Positions 1 to 8,265 of a stretch of 64,000 bases of DNA are shown one piece after another; position 1 is the first letter of the stretch, and every line of letters begins with the position of its first letter. The notes under the pieces are model-generated. The model was given only the letters and a program-made list of their open reading frames with translations, was not told where the DNA came from and made no database searches. Source of the stretch: JAUMBM01 sp964441755 (GTDB lineage: Bacteria > Bacteroidota > Bacteroidia > Chitinophagales > Saprospiraceae); contig CAYTVG010000013.1 of assembly GCA_964441755.1 (NCBI GenBank), positions 1 to 64,000 of the forward strand, read 5' to 3'. The position numbers and the translations under genes are program-made.

Positions 1-2351
1 TAAGTGCCTGGTGTAGAAACTACTGCCAAGCGAGTACCACCAGCACTTGGCAGAATTGTTGCACCTGTCACGCTTGGCGCGAAACCTGCAGTGAAAGAAG
101 TAACACCGCAGTTATCCGCAGCCGTAGCTTCGAATACTACCGTAGCAGAAGGAGCAGCACATGGATCCAGTGTCACCAGGATATCCTGAGAAGGATACAC
201 GATGATGGGCGCCCAGTTGTCTGGCTGGCTGTTAACCGTTATCAGTCCGTCTACTGTACGAGTAGCACCTTGTGCATCTGTATAAGAAGCAACCAGTGTC
301 TGACCGTCGTTAGCTTCCGTCATTGATACTGCGAACTCGAAGTAACCAGCAGCAGCATTTACAAACGTAGGTGTAATAGCTGTGCCGCCCAAGTTGAAGC
401 TTGCGCGAGCAGGAACAACAGGATTATCACAATCGTCGAGGATTGTTACAGCCATCGTAGCCACTACGCTGGTAGCGCACTGTGGGATGGTAAATGTCAG
501 GTTACCCGGCAGGATGATGTCAGCTGGCTGGTTAGCATTCTGCAGAACCGTGATTGTTGGATTTGCTGACTGACCCTGATAAGTGATAAACGGGAAGTAA
601 GTACCAGGAGCTACGTTGCCCTGTACTTCGAAGTACACAGCGTTAGGACCTACCTGATCCGTGAAGTAGAAACCCGAACCGTTTAGGTTAGGAAGGCCTG
701 AGCCACCACCGTTGAACTGTACCTGAGCGATGTTGATTGGCTCACAGTCGTCAGTGATCGTAAAGCTGTACACAACCTGAGCCGTTGACTGGCATGAAGG
801 AATCGTCACCGTTTCAGCGTTTGCCTGGATCGTTGGTGCCTGATTAGTAGCTGCCTGCTGTACCGTTACCATTTGGTCAACGAAACCTACGTTGCCGCTG
901 GCATCCGTGTAAGTAGCAGAGATCAGGTAGCTACCTGCAGCAGGGAAAGTAACGAAATATTCACGGTAGTTGTTGCCCGTGAAGTTGATCGTACCCGTTG
1001 CACCGCCGAAAGACACTGAAAGGTTGTTGAAATCTACATTCTGGTCAGGTAGATCGTCAATCTGAATTGTAACAACACCCGTAACAGACGTTGCACACAC
1101 AGGAATCGTAAACTGACTGTTCCCCATGATCGTAACCACAGGATCTATGTTGTCTTGTAAATTAGCAACTAGTCGAAGACCATTACTCCCACCTGCAATA
1201 TTACCTGCAGCATCTCGACCAAAAATCCTCACCGTAGTCATACCTACACCACCCCAATCAACACGTAATTCGTACATTCCGAAAGGATCAGACACCACAC
1301 TGAATTGTGTGGAGCTTGTACCTGGACTAACTGAGCCTGTGATTGCACTTGGTGCTATAATGAAACCATCGCAGTTGTCATTAGGTAAATAAGCATAAAA
1401 ATAATCTGTACGCCCACCTAATGAATAAACTAAATTACCAAAATCATACTCCTCACCTACAACAGTAAGGATATCATTATCTGCAAGTATATTCCCCAGG
1501 AGATCAACTATGTAAAACGTTGGGGGATCAATATCACCACCCTCAGGAACTACTATATCTGGAAGTGATACGGAGCTCAAAGGTGGATTACATGGACCTA
1601 TTTCCGTCACAGTCACAGCATAACGACCAGCACCAGCATCTGTGAAACTGATTATTCCATCAGTCAAATTAGCCAAATTTTGGCTGGTATTCGGAGGAGG
1701 AGGATTAGTACCCCCAGGGCCCGAACCAGCCACAGGCGTGACCGTAAGAGAATAAACACCATTAGCACAGGTTGTGCCATCTTCAATGCGGACCTGAAAA
1801 CCACCATCAGCATCATAGCCAGGACTCACATATGGACAACTTGTACTCTGTACAGCATGTTCGGATAATACAAACTGAGCATCCTTCGTGGTAAAGGTAC
1901 TAGGACCTGCACAAGCAGAAACATTCGTAGGAGGTAAAGCACCATTACAAAGTTCAGACACATACCACTCATATGACGTACCAGGCTGCAGACCGCCGAC
2001 CGTGATCGTGATTTGCTGGCCAGATACTGACATAGCAGTAACTGGTGCTGAGAAAACAACTACGTTGTTTACATAACTAATATTTGTCCGGACAGCTGCG
2101 TTACCGACAGCATTACAGCTTCCCAGACCCAGACCGCCAATGGTGATTGTCCACGAATTGTCAGTTGGTGAGTCATTGGAGGTCCAACGGAGTTGTGCAG
2201 TACTTTGCGTAGTGCTCGGTGACGTCAAACCCGTAGGAGTCGGACACAGCGCCTGCACATACTGCATCCCTCCCAAGGCAAACAGCAACAGCACCCATAG
2301 TGCCTGTCGCCATACCCCCGAACGAGCAGATGAAATCATCTTTCTGTTCAT
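1..2351 (-). CDS. Large secreted Ig/HYR-like repeat protein, N-terminal part (3' end outside window)
   Basis: An open frame of about 783 codons runs from ATG 2351 to the left edge without a stop, so the C-terminus is missing. Residues 1-35 form a signal peptide with a basic start and a Leu-rich core. Next comes a fibronectin III-like module beginning CPTPTGL and containing SYEWYVSELC. It is followed by several beta-sandwich repeats of about 100 residues, with recurring acidic Cys motifs (DDCEPI, DDCDNP, DNCGVT) like those of HYR/Ig-like domains. Such proteins in Bacteroidota are usually surface adhesins or sheath proteins exported by the T9SS; the sorting domain would lie outside the window. 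Codon use changes at about 1130: downstream codons strongly favour AAC, TTC, CTG and CAG, while the N-terminal part uses many AAT and TTT. The protein class is confident, the precise role is unknown. Confidence 0.8.
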   Translation of the reverse strand, partial: MNRKMISSARSGVWRQALWVLLLFALGGMQYVQALCPTPTGLTSPSTTQSTAQLRWTSNDSPTDNSWTITIGGLGLGSCNAVGNAAVRTNISYVNNVVVFSAPVTAMSVSGQQITITVGGLQPGTSYEWYVSELCNGALPPTNVSACAGPSTFTTKDAQFVLSEHAVQSTSCPYVSPGYDADGGFQVRIEDGTTCANGVYSLTVTPVAGSGPGGTNPPPPNTSQNLANLTDGIISFTDAGAGRYAVTVTEIGPCNPPLSSVSLPDIVVPEGGDIDPPTFYIVDLLGNILADNDILTVVGEEYDFGNLVYSLGGRTDYFYAYLPNDNCDGFIIAPSAITGSVSPGTSSTQFSVVSDPFGMYELRVDWGGVGMTTVRIFGRDAAGNIAGGSNGLRLVANLQDNIDPVVTIMGNSQFTIPVCATSVTGVVTIQIDDLPDQNVDFNNLSVSFGGATGTINFTGNNYREYFVTFPAAGSYLISATYTDASGNVGFVDQMVTVQQAATNQAPTIQANAETVTIPSCQSTAQVVYSFTITDDCEPINIAQVQFNGGGSGLPNLNGSGFYFTDQVGPNAVYFEVQGNVAPGTYFPFITYQGQSANPTITVLQNANQPADIILPGNLTFTIPQCATSVVATMAVTILDDCDNPVVPARASFNLGGTAITPTFVNAAAGYFEFAVSMTEANDGQTLVASYTDAQGATRTVDGLITVNSQPDNWAPIIVYPSQDILVTLDPCAAPSATVVFEATAADNCGVTSFTAGFAPSVTGATILPSAGGTRLAVVSTPGT

Positions 2352-3257
2352 AAGAAATGATTTGTAGTTAATTAAATACATGAAATAATGATTAATTCTT
2401 TATCAGGAAATTAAGTACGTTTCGGCAGGCGATCTCCCGGCAGGCTGCACTGGCTGCGAGCTCCGACAGATGTGCATGCGCACAGTCAGCGAGCATCGCT
2501 ACAACAGCCCATAAATCCCGGAATATGTGTACAGGAAGGAATGGAAGGCAGTAGAAAAAATCATGAGTAACAATTTGTTAATCAAAACTTAATGCTCTAA
2601 TTCAGCTTGCTTGTTTCGTCGTATTTTTCAGACTGCCCGCGGCAGTCCGGCGGCTCGGTCGTCCAGTGTATTGCTCTGTCGTTCGTTGCTTTAGATCATC
2701 GTCGTGTCTACCACAATAATACCAGAGAGTAGGGCGCAAACAGCGCATTGCAACAGGAGATTATGAATATTCATTTTCATGTGTACAGGGAATTGATTTG
2801 AACTATTAAGGATTTTGATGTCACAAATATCTATGCAATACCCGGGGAGTCTGTTAACAGAAATACGACCTTTGTGAAGCTTATTTGTGTAGCCATAAAG
2901 AGAATCAATCCTTTTAACAAAATGACAATCAATTGATTACTTACCTCGTCAGTGCAGTGATTTGTTACATTTGAAAATCAAGTACATTTACAACCAAACT
3001 TCCGATTTAGCCGGAATATATACAGCGAATGTGACGGCCGGAGAGGCTCCGGGTGAACAGCAGGCACATACAGCATGGGGATATTGGCAACGAACACGCT
3101 CACAAGCAAGCAGGCATGGGTAACTGTAAGCATAAAAATTGCCGGCAGGTATAAATTCCATTATACGACGCGCTCAGAACCTGCTACCTCCGGCAGCAGG
3201 TTCTGAACACACAATATCCATTCACCAAACTGAGACACCCGACAAAGATACTGCCGG
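2352..3257. other. Gene-free stretch, 906 bp
   Basis: No credible reading frame is seen on either strand. It separates the start of the secreted repeat protein from the 3' end of the helical protein, so it should hold the promoter of the former, but no clean TAnnTTTG box in the right orientation was found. One plus-strand TACATTTG near 2964 has no gene behind it. A terminator-like hairpin lies at 3175-3205. Confidence 0.5.
3175..3205 (-). terminator. Hairpin downstream of the helical protein gene
   Basis: An 11-bp perfect inverted repeat (CAGAACCTGCT and its complement) surrounds a 9-nt loop, 53 nt past the stop of the minus-strand gene ending at 3258. No U-tract follows, as with most hairpins in this window. 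Confidence 0.55.
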
Positions 3258-4751
3258 CTAGGGAAGCATTTCTACAACCATCTCCCAAAGAGCCTCGTAA
3301 GGAATAATCTCCAACTCATAGTCCTGGCTGTCGAAATTGGCTCTGACCTTAGTGAGCTCTTCTTGTAAGCGAAAAATCTTTTGCCTAATTTCTTTTTTAT
3401 CAAACTGACTATTAGCTACTTGCAATAATAATTTAATAAATATAAATGATCTTGCCGTATTCTGCCCTTTGAGGTAGCGATAATTGTACTGCTGGATGCT
3501 GTCCATATCATCCAGCAGCCGATTGTATTTTCGCTGCTGCAGCAGGTGCAGAAAGCGGATAATGATGATGGCTATGTTCAGCCCGCTCTTGTCCTTAGAA
3601 AAAATAGGCGTCTCATTGACAAACTTACTGAGCTTAAACTGCCCGTTCTGCCGGCCTTTCGTCTTGCCTGCTTCTTCCAAAAAAGCAGCGTATGCCTCAA
3701 AAATGCGCCAAATCTCTTTGACATTCCCGGGTTGAAACTGGAATCGCGGGTGGCTGACAATGGCGCTAATGAGGGCCGATCCCTCCCCGTACTGAGCTGT
3801 ATGGTAGTACAACTGCACCCGCAATTCCTGCTGCTTAAACCAGTTGAAGGTACCTTCTTCAAGAAACTGTATGGAATACGCAAATGCAGCCTCCGCCTCC
3901 TCAAATTGCTGCAACTGCAGGTGGCAGATCAACTTTTGGTAACTGAAAATTTGCAGCGGTACTTTGGCGAAATACTGTTTTTGCCGGAAAAAATCGATGC
4001 AATCAATGCAATACAGCAGGGTTTGCTCATGGAGATACAGGGCAGAAAACCTCACCAGCCCCAGCAATCGTCCATACAAATGCAGGCGGTAGCTGTCGTA
4101 CAACTGTAAACACTGCTCTATCTGTTGGTAATATTCGGACGCCAACTCGGCAACCCGGTTGTCTGCCGCCTTGCTGTTGACGTATGAGGCCATCAGCAAG
4201 GTGTAACGCTCTTCGGCTTCGCACTCCCCTTCGTAGATTTTTTGTTGCCGGTGAAAAATGGCATGCAGCTCTTCAAATTTTTTATTCCCGCTGCCCCGCA
4301 ATCCGTGGTGAAACCTGAGATAGCTGCTGATGTCCATCGCCAACAGGGTAAACTCGTACTGCCGGGTCTGGGCCAACAGCTTGGTGGCCAGCACTACCGC
4401 TGCATTGTTGGCATTGTGCGCGGTCAGTATTTTGACGATGAGCCACTGCCGATGACACCTGTAGTAGGCCTTTTGGTAGTCTGTCAGCTCACCCACCTCG
4501 GTGCCCAGCGCAACTATCGAGGCCAACAGCTTTTCCCGAAACAAGGACTTCAGCTTGCGGTAGTTGCTACCGCCACCGCCCTCCGGATACAGATATTTTT
4601 CTGCTTGCTCGTCTGTACTAAATTTTCTTTTGGTAATCCCTGCATATAACTTCTGCATTAAGGAGCCATTTTCAATAAAAAGTACTTTCTCTTTAAGTTG
4701 TCTGTGCTGAAGCTGCTCAACCAGGTATACCAGCTCTATTAAATCTTCCAT
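3258..4751 (-). CDS. Uncharacterised all-helical protein, 497 aa
   Basis: I do not recognise a named family. The protein is Leu-, Gln- and Tyr-rich with many aromatic and charged amphipathic helices and no signal peptide or membrane segment, which suggests a cytoplasmic helical-repeat (TPR-like) protein. Residues around 47-75 hold a Gly-rich break followed by a basic helix (YRKLKSLFREKLL); the rest reads as repeated 30-40 residue helix pairs. It is monocistronic, flanked by large non-coding stretches and next to an insertion-sequence island. The start ATG 4751 is the first in frame; no promoter box is evident upstream. That it is a real gene is supported by length and ordinary amino-acid composition; function is unknown. 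Confidence 0.75.
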   Translation of the reverse strand: MEDLIELVYLVEQLQHRQLKEKVLFIENGSLMQKLYAGITKRKFSTDEQAEKYLYPEGGGGSNYRKLKSLFREKLLASIVALGTEVGELTDYQKAYYRCHRQWLIVKILTAHNANNAAVVLATKLLAQTRQYEFTLLAMDISSYLRFHHGLRGSGNKKFEELHAIFHRQQKIYEGECEAEERYTLLMASYVNSKAADNRVAELASEYYQQIEQCLQLYDSYRLHLYGRLLGLVRFSALYLHEQTLLYCIDCIDFFRQKQYFAKVPLQIFSYQKLICHLQLQQFEEAEAAFAYSIQFLEEGTFNWFKQQELRVQLYYHTAQYGEGSALISAIVSHPRFQFQPGNVKEIWRIFEAYAAFLEEAGKTKGRQNGQFKLSKFVNETPIFSKDKSGLNIAIIIIRFLHLLQQRKYNRLLDDMDSIQQYNYRYLKGQNTARSFIFIKLLLQVANSQFDKKEIRQKIFRLQEELTKVRANFDSQDYELEIIPYEALWEMVVEMLP

Positions 4752-5465
4752 AGAATTCTTTCAACGATGAAAGTGAATAGTACCTGTCAATAGCCTACTG
4801 TTAAATGAAAACATGGGATAGATTGCTCAAATAAGCAAAACCTGCCAGACTATTGATAATCAATAAAAGAAGATCCAGATTACAACTGGTGTTAAATTAG
4901 CAGATTTACTGCACCTTTGAGGTGGAGGGTGAGAAGTCTTTTTTACTAATGAGAGGAATCACAGCAGGTATAGCCACCGTTCCTTGAAACAGACTAACCA
5001 ACTGATAGAATACTATCGTGCAACAGTATTAAAAGGGTAAGTACATTTGAGTAGGATAACAAACAAAATTTGATTTTTATTTTATTCTAATAAAAATCAA
5101 CCAAATATACAAAAATAAAAGGATGTTTCATCCCTAGGATAATAAAATTTCTAATCCTCGTAAGTAAGTATTAACCTATTCTCAAAGATAATAAAGACTC
5201 CCTGCAAATAATTGTAAAAAACGGCCATTCTGAGAAAGAAATGGGTGTTCACATGAATTACCATTCTATCAAAATATTAGAATGTCGATCGATGCTTAAA
5301 TACCCATAATTCTTCTTACCAAACGGAGTCAGACGATTAATCGAACAAGCTATGATTAGGAGCTCATCCGCTAACCTAAGTTGATCCGGATGAATGTATT
5401 AAACAACTAAACTTTTATTTAAAAACTATTGCGTATTGCTGCCATCTATTCATTTTGACCTACAC
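4752..5465. other. AT-rich gene-free stretch, 714 bp
   Basis: No supported gene. The region is more AT-rich than its surroundings and ends at the target duplication of the insertion sequence. A small inverted repeat (ATTCTA/TAGAAT) lies around 5262-5282. It may be older mobile-element debris, but nothing recognisable remains. Confidence 0.4.
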
Positions 5466-5471
5466 CCAACT
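5466..5471. repeat. Target-site duplication, left copy (CCAACT)
   Basis: CCAACT lies directly outside the left inverted repeat at 5472 and is repeated at 7325-7330 directly outside the right inverted repeat. This dates the outer element as a normal transposition event whose ends are intact. Confidence 0.8.
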
Positions 5472-5493
5472 GGGGCGCAAACCAAATTGTCGC

Positions 5494-5735
5494 TTAAGCA
5501 GCCTTAGGAGCCCCCATTTGCTGGCTGATAATCGCCCTCAATTTTTCACGTTTACCACTTTTGAGGATAGCTCTGATATTCAATACCGCAGTGACTCTAT
5601 TCGTCCATCGCTGGCCAACTAGCTTGCAACGTTGTTGTACCACAGTGCTTATCGCAGATTCTATGGCTCCGCTGCCAATACAATACCCGGCGGCGCGGTA
5701 CTCATTGTATTTCATACGGTATTGGTTTTTTGATG
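5494..5735 (-). pseudogene. Transposase C-terminal fragment (ISKra4-like)
   Basis: The fragment ends at TAA just inside the left inverted repeat and is open upstream to the IS3 junction at 5735. It holds the motif GYCIGSGAIESA followed by RCKLVGQRWT and LNIRAILKSGK. This matches the end of ISKra4-type DDE transposases, in which the third acidic residue is the Glu of the IGSG..E motif. The first ATG (5715) is internal to the old frame and not a real start. It cannot be active alone. Confidence 0.75.
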
Positions 5736-5790
5736 TTACCCCAAAAATTAGGACAGTAAATTTTTCATAACTTCGTTTAAAAAAGCAGCT

Positions 5791-6072
5791 ATGGCAAACC
5801 GAAGAAAGTTTACGTCCGAGTTCAAGAAGAGGGTTGTATTGGAAGCGCTCAAGGAGCGAGAGACACTAAGTGAACTAGCTCAGAAGTACGATCTTCATCC
5901 ACAGCAGATCACCATCTGGAAAGCGCATTTTTTAGCTCATGCCGAGGGGATATTTGAAAAGGAAGGCAGCGGTGCTAAAGAACAAGAAATTGATAAAGAG
6001 CGAGATGCATTGCTTCGCACCATTGGTCAGCAGAAGGTCGAGATTGACTTTTTAAAAAAAAAGTTACGATGA
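5791..6072 (+). CDS. IS3-family transposase OrfA (HTH subunit), 93 aa
   Basis: The protein begins MANRRKFTSEFKKRVVLEAL, the typical transposase_8 helix-turn-helix (residues about 5-50), followed by a C-terminal leucine-zipper coiled coil (residues about 60-93). It binds the element's ends and, by programmed -1 frameshifting, forms the N-terminus of the OrfAB transposase. The stop overlaps the orfB start (ATGA at 6069-6072). The slippery run at 6054-6063 lies six codons before the stop. Confidence 0.9.
   Translation: MANRRKFTSEFKKRVVLEALKERETLSELAQKYDLHPQQITIWKAHFLAHAEGIFEKEGSGAKEQEIDKERDALLRTIGQQKVEIDFLKKKLR
6054..6063 (+). promoter_or_regulatory. Probable -1 frameshift site of the IS3 element
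   Basis: Nine A residues followed by G provide the A-AAA-AAG heptamer in the orfA frame. This is the slippery site used by many IS3-family members to make the OrfAB fusion. It sits directly before the orfA stop and the orfB start. Confidence 0.7.
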
Positions 6073-6926
6073 ACCCATTGAATGAACGCCGTTTGCTGGT
6101 TGAACGCAATCATCCGGAGTTGAGCCTGGTACAGCAGTGCAGCTTGCTTGGGCTGCACAGATCTGGTATATACTATCAACCTCGGTCAGAAAGTTCACTT
6201 AACGAGGAACTAATGCGTGTAATAGACGAGCATTACCTTGAGCACCCCTACAAGGGCGCTCCAAGGATGCATAGCTGGCTCACACTGGATATGAAATATA
6301 AAGTGAGTTACAACCGGGTAAGCCGCCTATACTACGACCTGATGGGACTAAGAGCTCTGATACCGGGACCTCATACGTCGAAGAGGGGCAAGGATCATAA
6401 GGTTTACCCTTATTTGCTGCGCGGCTTAAAAGTAACACATCCAAACCAAGTGTGGGCTGCGGACATCACGTATATACCTATGGCTAAAGGGTTTATGTAC
6501 ATGGTAGCAGTAATTGATTTGTATAGTCGAATGATCCTCAGCTGGTCGGTATCGAATACCATGGAGGCCGAATGGTGCAAGGAAGTGGTTGCTGAGGCAG
6601 TCGAAAAACACGGAAAGCCTATAATCTTTAATACAGATCAGGGCGCTCAGTTTACCAGCGATGTATTTACGGAATACATTCTGGGACAGGGTATTAAGCT
6701 GAGCATGGATGGCAAAGGACGCGCCACGGACAACGCATTTATCGAACGATTTTGGCGCAGTCTGAAGTATGAGCATATCTACTTGTGGCCAGCAAATGAC
6801 GCGGTTGAACTGTATAAGGGAATCCGTAAATACATGAGGTGGTATAACAATGGAAGGAGGCATAGTTCATTAGACGAACAAATACCAAGGGAAGTATATG
6901 AGCAATATGCCCAGCTTGTAGCATGA
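6069..6926 (+). CDS. IS3-family transposase OrfB (DDE integrase domain), 285 aa
   Basis: An N-terminal HTH_21 region (residues 45-100) precedes an rve integrase core. The catalytic triad is visible: Asp in WAADITYIPM, Asp in FNTDQGAQFTS, and Glu in AFIERFWRSLKYE, with the usual 35-residue spacing before the Glu. It carries out cleavage and joining of IS ends, normally as the OrfAB fusion. The separate ATG at 6069 overlaps the orfA stop by 4 nt. The frame is intact. Confidence 0.92.
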   Translation: MNPLNERRLLVERNHPELSLVQQCSLLGLHRSGIYYQPRSESSLNEELMRVIDEHYLEHPYKGAPRMHSWLTLDMKYKVSYNRVSRLYYDLMGLRALIPGPHTSKRGKDHKVYPYLLRGLKVTHPNQVWAADITYIPMAKGFMYMVAVIDLYSRMILSWSVSNTMEAEWCKEVVAEAVEKHGKPIIFNTDQGAQFTSDVFTEYILGQGIKLSMDGKGRATDNAFIERFWRSLKYEHIYLWPANDAVELYKGIRKYMRWYNNGRRHSSLDEQIPREVYEQYAQLVA

Positions 6927-7064
6927 TTGAGCTAACCACACAATAGACACCATCAATTTTTAGCCTCTGGAAGGCTCTAACTTCATAGCGTCAATTTTAT
7001 GGTTAATTCAGTACGGTTTTTAAATTTAATAAACTAATTTTAGCTGTCCTAACAATTGGGGTAA

Positions 7065-7264
7065 GCACAGTTGTCCGGATCTTTTTTTTTACGACGGTCT
7101 ATTCCGGGATCGCCCAGTTCAGACTGCAGAACCTGTCGTCCCAACTCAGTCCATAGTTCTACAAAGCCTCTCTCATAATCCAGGAAAGTAGGCTCCTCTT
7201 TCAGGGCATGTATCTCTGCGTATTTGGCTTCTGCCAGCTTCAGGAACTCTTCCTTGTTCATCAT
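7065..7264 (-). pseudogene. Transposase N-terminal fragment (ISKra4-like)
   Basis: About 66 codons begin at ATG 7264 (or 7261), 38 nt inside the right inverted repeat. They read EEFLKLAEAKYAEIHALK and RGFVELWTELGRQVLQSEL, like the start of ISKra4-family transposases. The frame runs into the IS3 terminal repeat at 7064 and stops a few codons later within it. It is the same gene as the fragment at 5494-5735. Confidence 0.75.
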
Positions 7265-7324
7265 TTTTTTTCACAACAAGGTACAATTTTTCTGGATGTC
7301 ATGCGACAATTTGGTTTGCGCCCC

Positions 7325-7330
7325 CCAACT
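7325..7330. repeat. Target-site duplication, right copy (CCAACT)
   Basis: This is an exact copy of 5466-5471, directly outside the right inverted repeat of the outer insertion sequence. Confidence 0.8.
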
Positions 7331-7411
7331 GTCAGATCGTTCAATTTTACTGATGGTATACAACTAATTTATGCAGTCTTATATTCCTTAATCAGGGCAT
7401 ACAAAAGCTCC

Positions 7412-8194
7412 CTACCGCAACAACCCCTTAATCCGCGCATACTCCGTCTGGTACTGCGCGCTGCCCGCGCAGCCGAGTTCCTTATTTTTTTTCTCAATGG
7501 CGGCTACCCGGTTGCCGGGATTGGGGTGGGTGCTGAGAAACTCCGGAGGACTGGATTCGCCCTCCATCTTGCGGAAAAAGCCGGCGGCGCCGTTGGCGCT
7601 GTAATTTGTTTCACAGAGGTAAATGACGGAATACTCGTCAGCTTCGGTCTCATCAGCGCGGCTGAAACTCAGGTCGAGCAGTCCGACAACCAGCCGTTGC
7701 AGCAAATCTGAATCGCCCTGCCCTGTCACAATGCTCAGCAAGGTGCTGATGCCGTAAATTTTGGTCATCTGCTCAGTGCCGTGGCGCTGGTCGGCATGGG
7801 CAATCTCGTGGCCGAGTACGCCCGCCAGCTCGTCTTCGCTGGACAGAAACTTGATGAGGCCGGTATAGACGTAGATGAAGCCACCCGGTGTTGCGAAGGC
7901 ATTGAGCGTCTTATCATCATCGATCAGCTTGACCTCCCACACAAAATCGTTGCGGTGCTCGACCTTGCCGGAACTGAGCAGGCGATTGACAATATTGCGG
8001 ACGTAGCGGTAGACCTCCTCATTGCCTCTTTCGGGCAGGATGGGATAGGCAGACGGATCGCTCAGAATTTCCTGGTTGAGCTGCCGCCCCAGCTCTACGT
8101 CCTGCTCGGGCGTAAACAGGTTAAATTTGGTCGACTGACAGGTACTGACACTGAGTAGTCCGGACAACAGCAGGGAATGACTTAACCAGCGCAT
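7412..8194 (-). CDS. M48-family zinc metallopeptidase, lipoprotein (BepA/LoiP-like)
   Basis: The 260-residue protein starts with a short hydrophobic segment ending in a lipobox-like LLSVSTC, so it is probably a lipoprotein of the periplasmic face. The catalytic motif HEIAHADQRHG (HExxH) is at about residue 120-130. The downstream Glu ligand is in the ADETEADEYS stretch, typical of M48 enzymes. Family members degrade or mature misassembled outer-membrane proteins. It lies 71 nt downstream of hutH on the same strand and may be co-transcribed, though a functional link is not obvious. Confidence 0.88.
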   Translation of the reverse strand: MRWLSHSLLLSGLLSVSTCQSTKFNLFTPEQDVELGRQLNQEILSDPSAYPILPERGNEEVYRYVRNIVNRLLSSGKVEHRNDFVWEVKLIDDDKTLNAFATPGGFIYVYTGLIKFLSSEDELAGVLGHEIAHADQRHGTEQMTKIYGISTLLSIVTGQGDSDLLQRLVVGLLDLSFSRADETEADEYSVIYLCETNYSANGAAGFFRKMEGESSPPEFLSTHPNPGNRVAAIEKKNKELGCAGSAQYQTEYARIKGLLR

Positions 8195-8265
8195 GGCTAT
8201 GGATGTTTGTTTTCGGTACAGGCTGCGGACAGGCAGCAGCCAATAAAAGAATAATGATCAGAAAA

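Larger units (their letters stand above)
5736..7064 (+). mobile_element. IS3-family insertion sequence, 1329 bp
   Basis: Imperfect terminal repeats of about 21 bp (TTACCCCAA...TTAGGACAG at 5736-5756 and its complement at 7044-7064, differing at three or four inner bases) enclose two overlapping plus-strand frames, orfA and orfB. Both frames are intact with all catalytic residues, so the element may still move. No target duplication of 3-4 bp is seen in the flanks, which fits a later deletion of the adjoining host transposase. Confidence 0.85.
5472..7324 (-). mobile_element. Decayed ISKra4-like insertion sequence carrying a nested IS3-family element
   Basis: A 22-bp perfect inverted repeat bounds the element: GGGGCGCAAACCAAATTGTC plus GC at 5472-5493, and its complement at 7303-7324. 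A 6-bp direct repeat lies outside each end. Inside are the N-terminal (7065-7264) and C-terminal (5494-5735) pieces of one minus-strand transposase, separated by an IS3-family element (5736-7064). Only about 520 bp of the outer element is left, so the central catalytic part of its transposase is missing, not merely interrupted. The family assignment rests on the C-terminal signature (IGSGAIESA...RWT) and is probable rather than certain. Confidence 0.8.

Noticed and set aside
2960..2975. A plus-strand TACATTTG box as promoter
   Set aside because: No plus-strand gene follows for more than 2 kb and there is no -33 element at the right distance.
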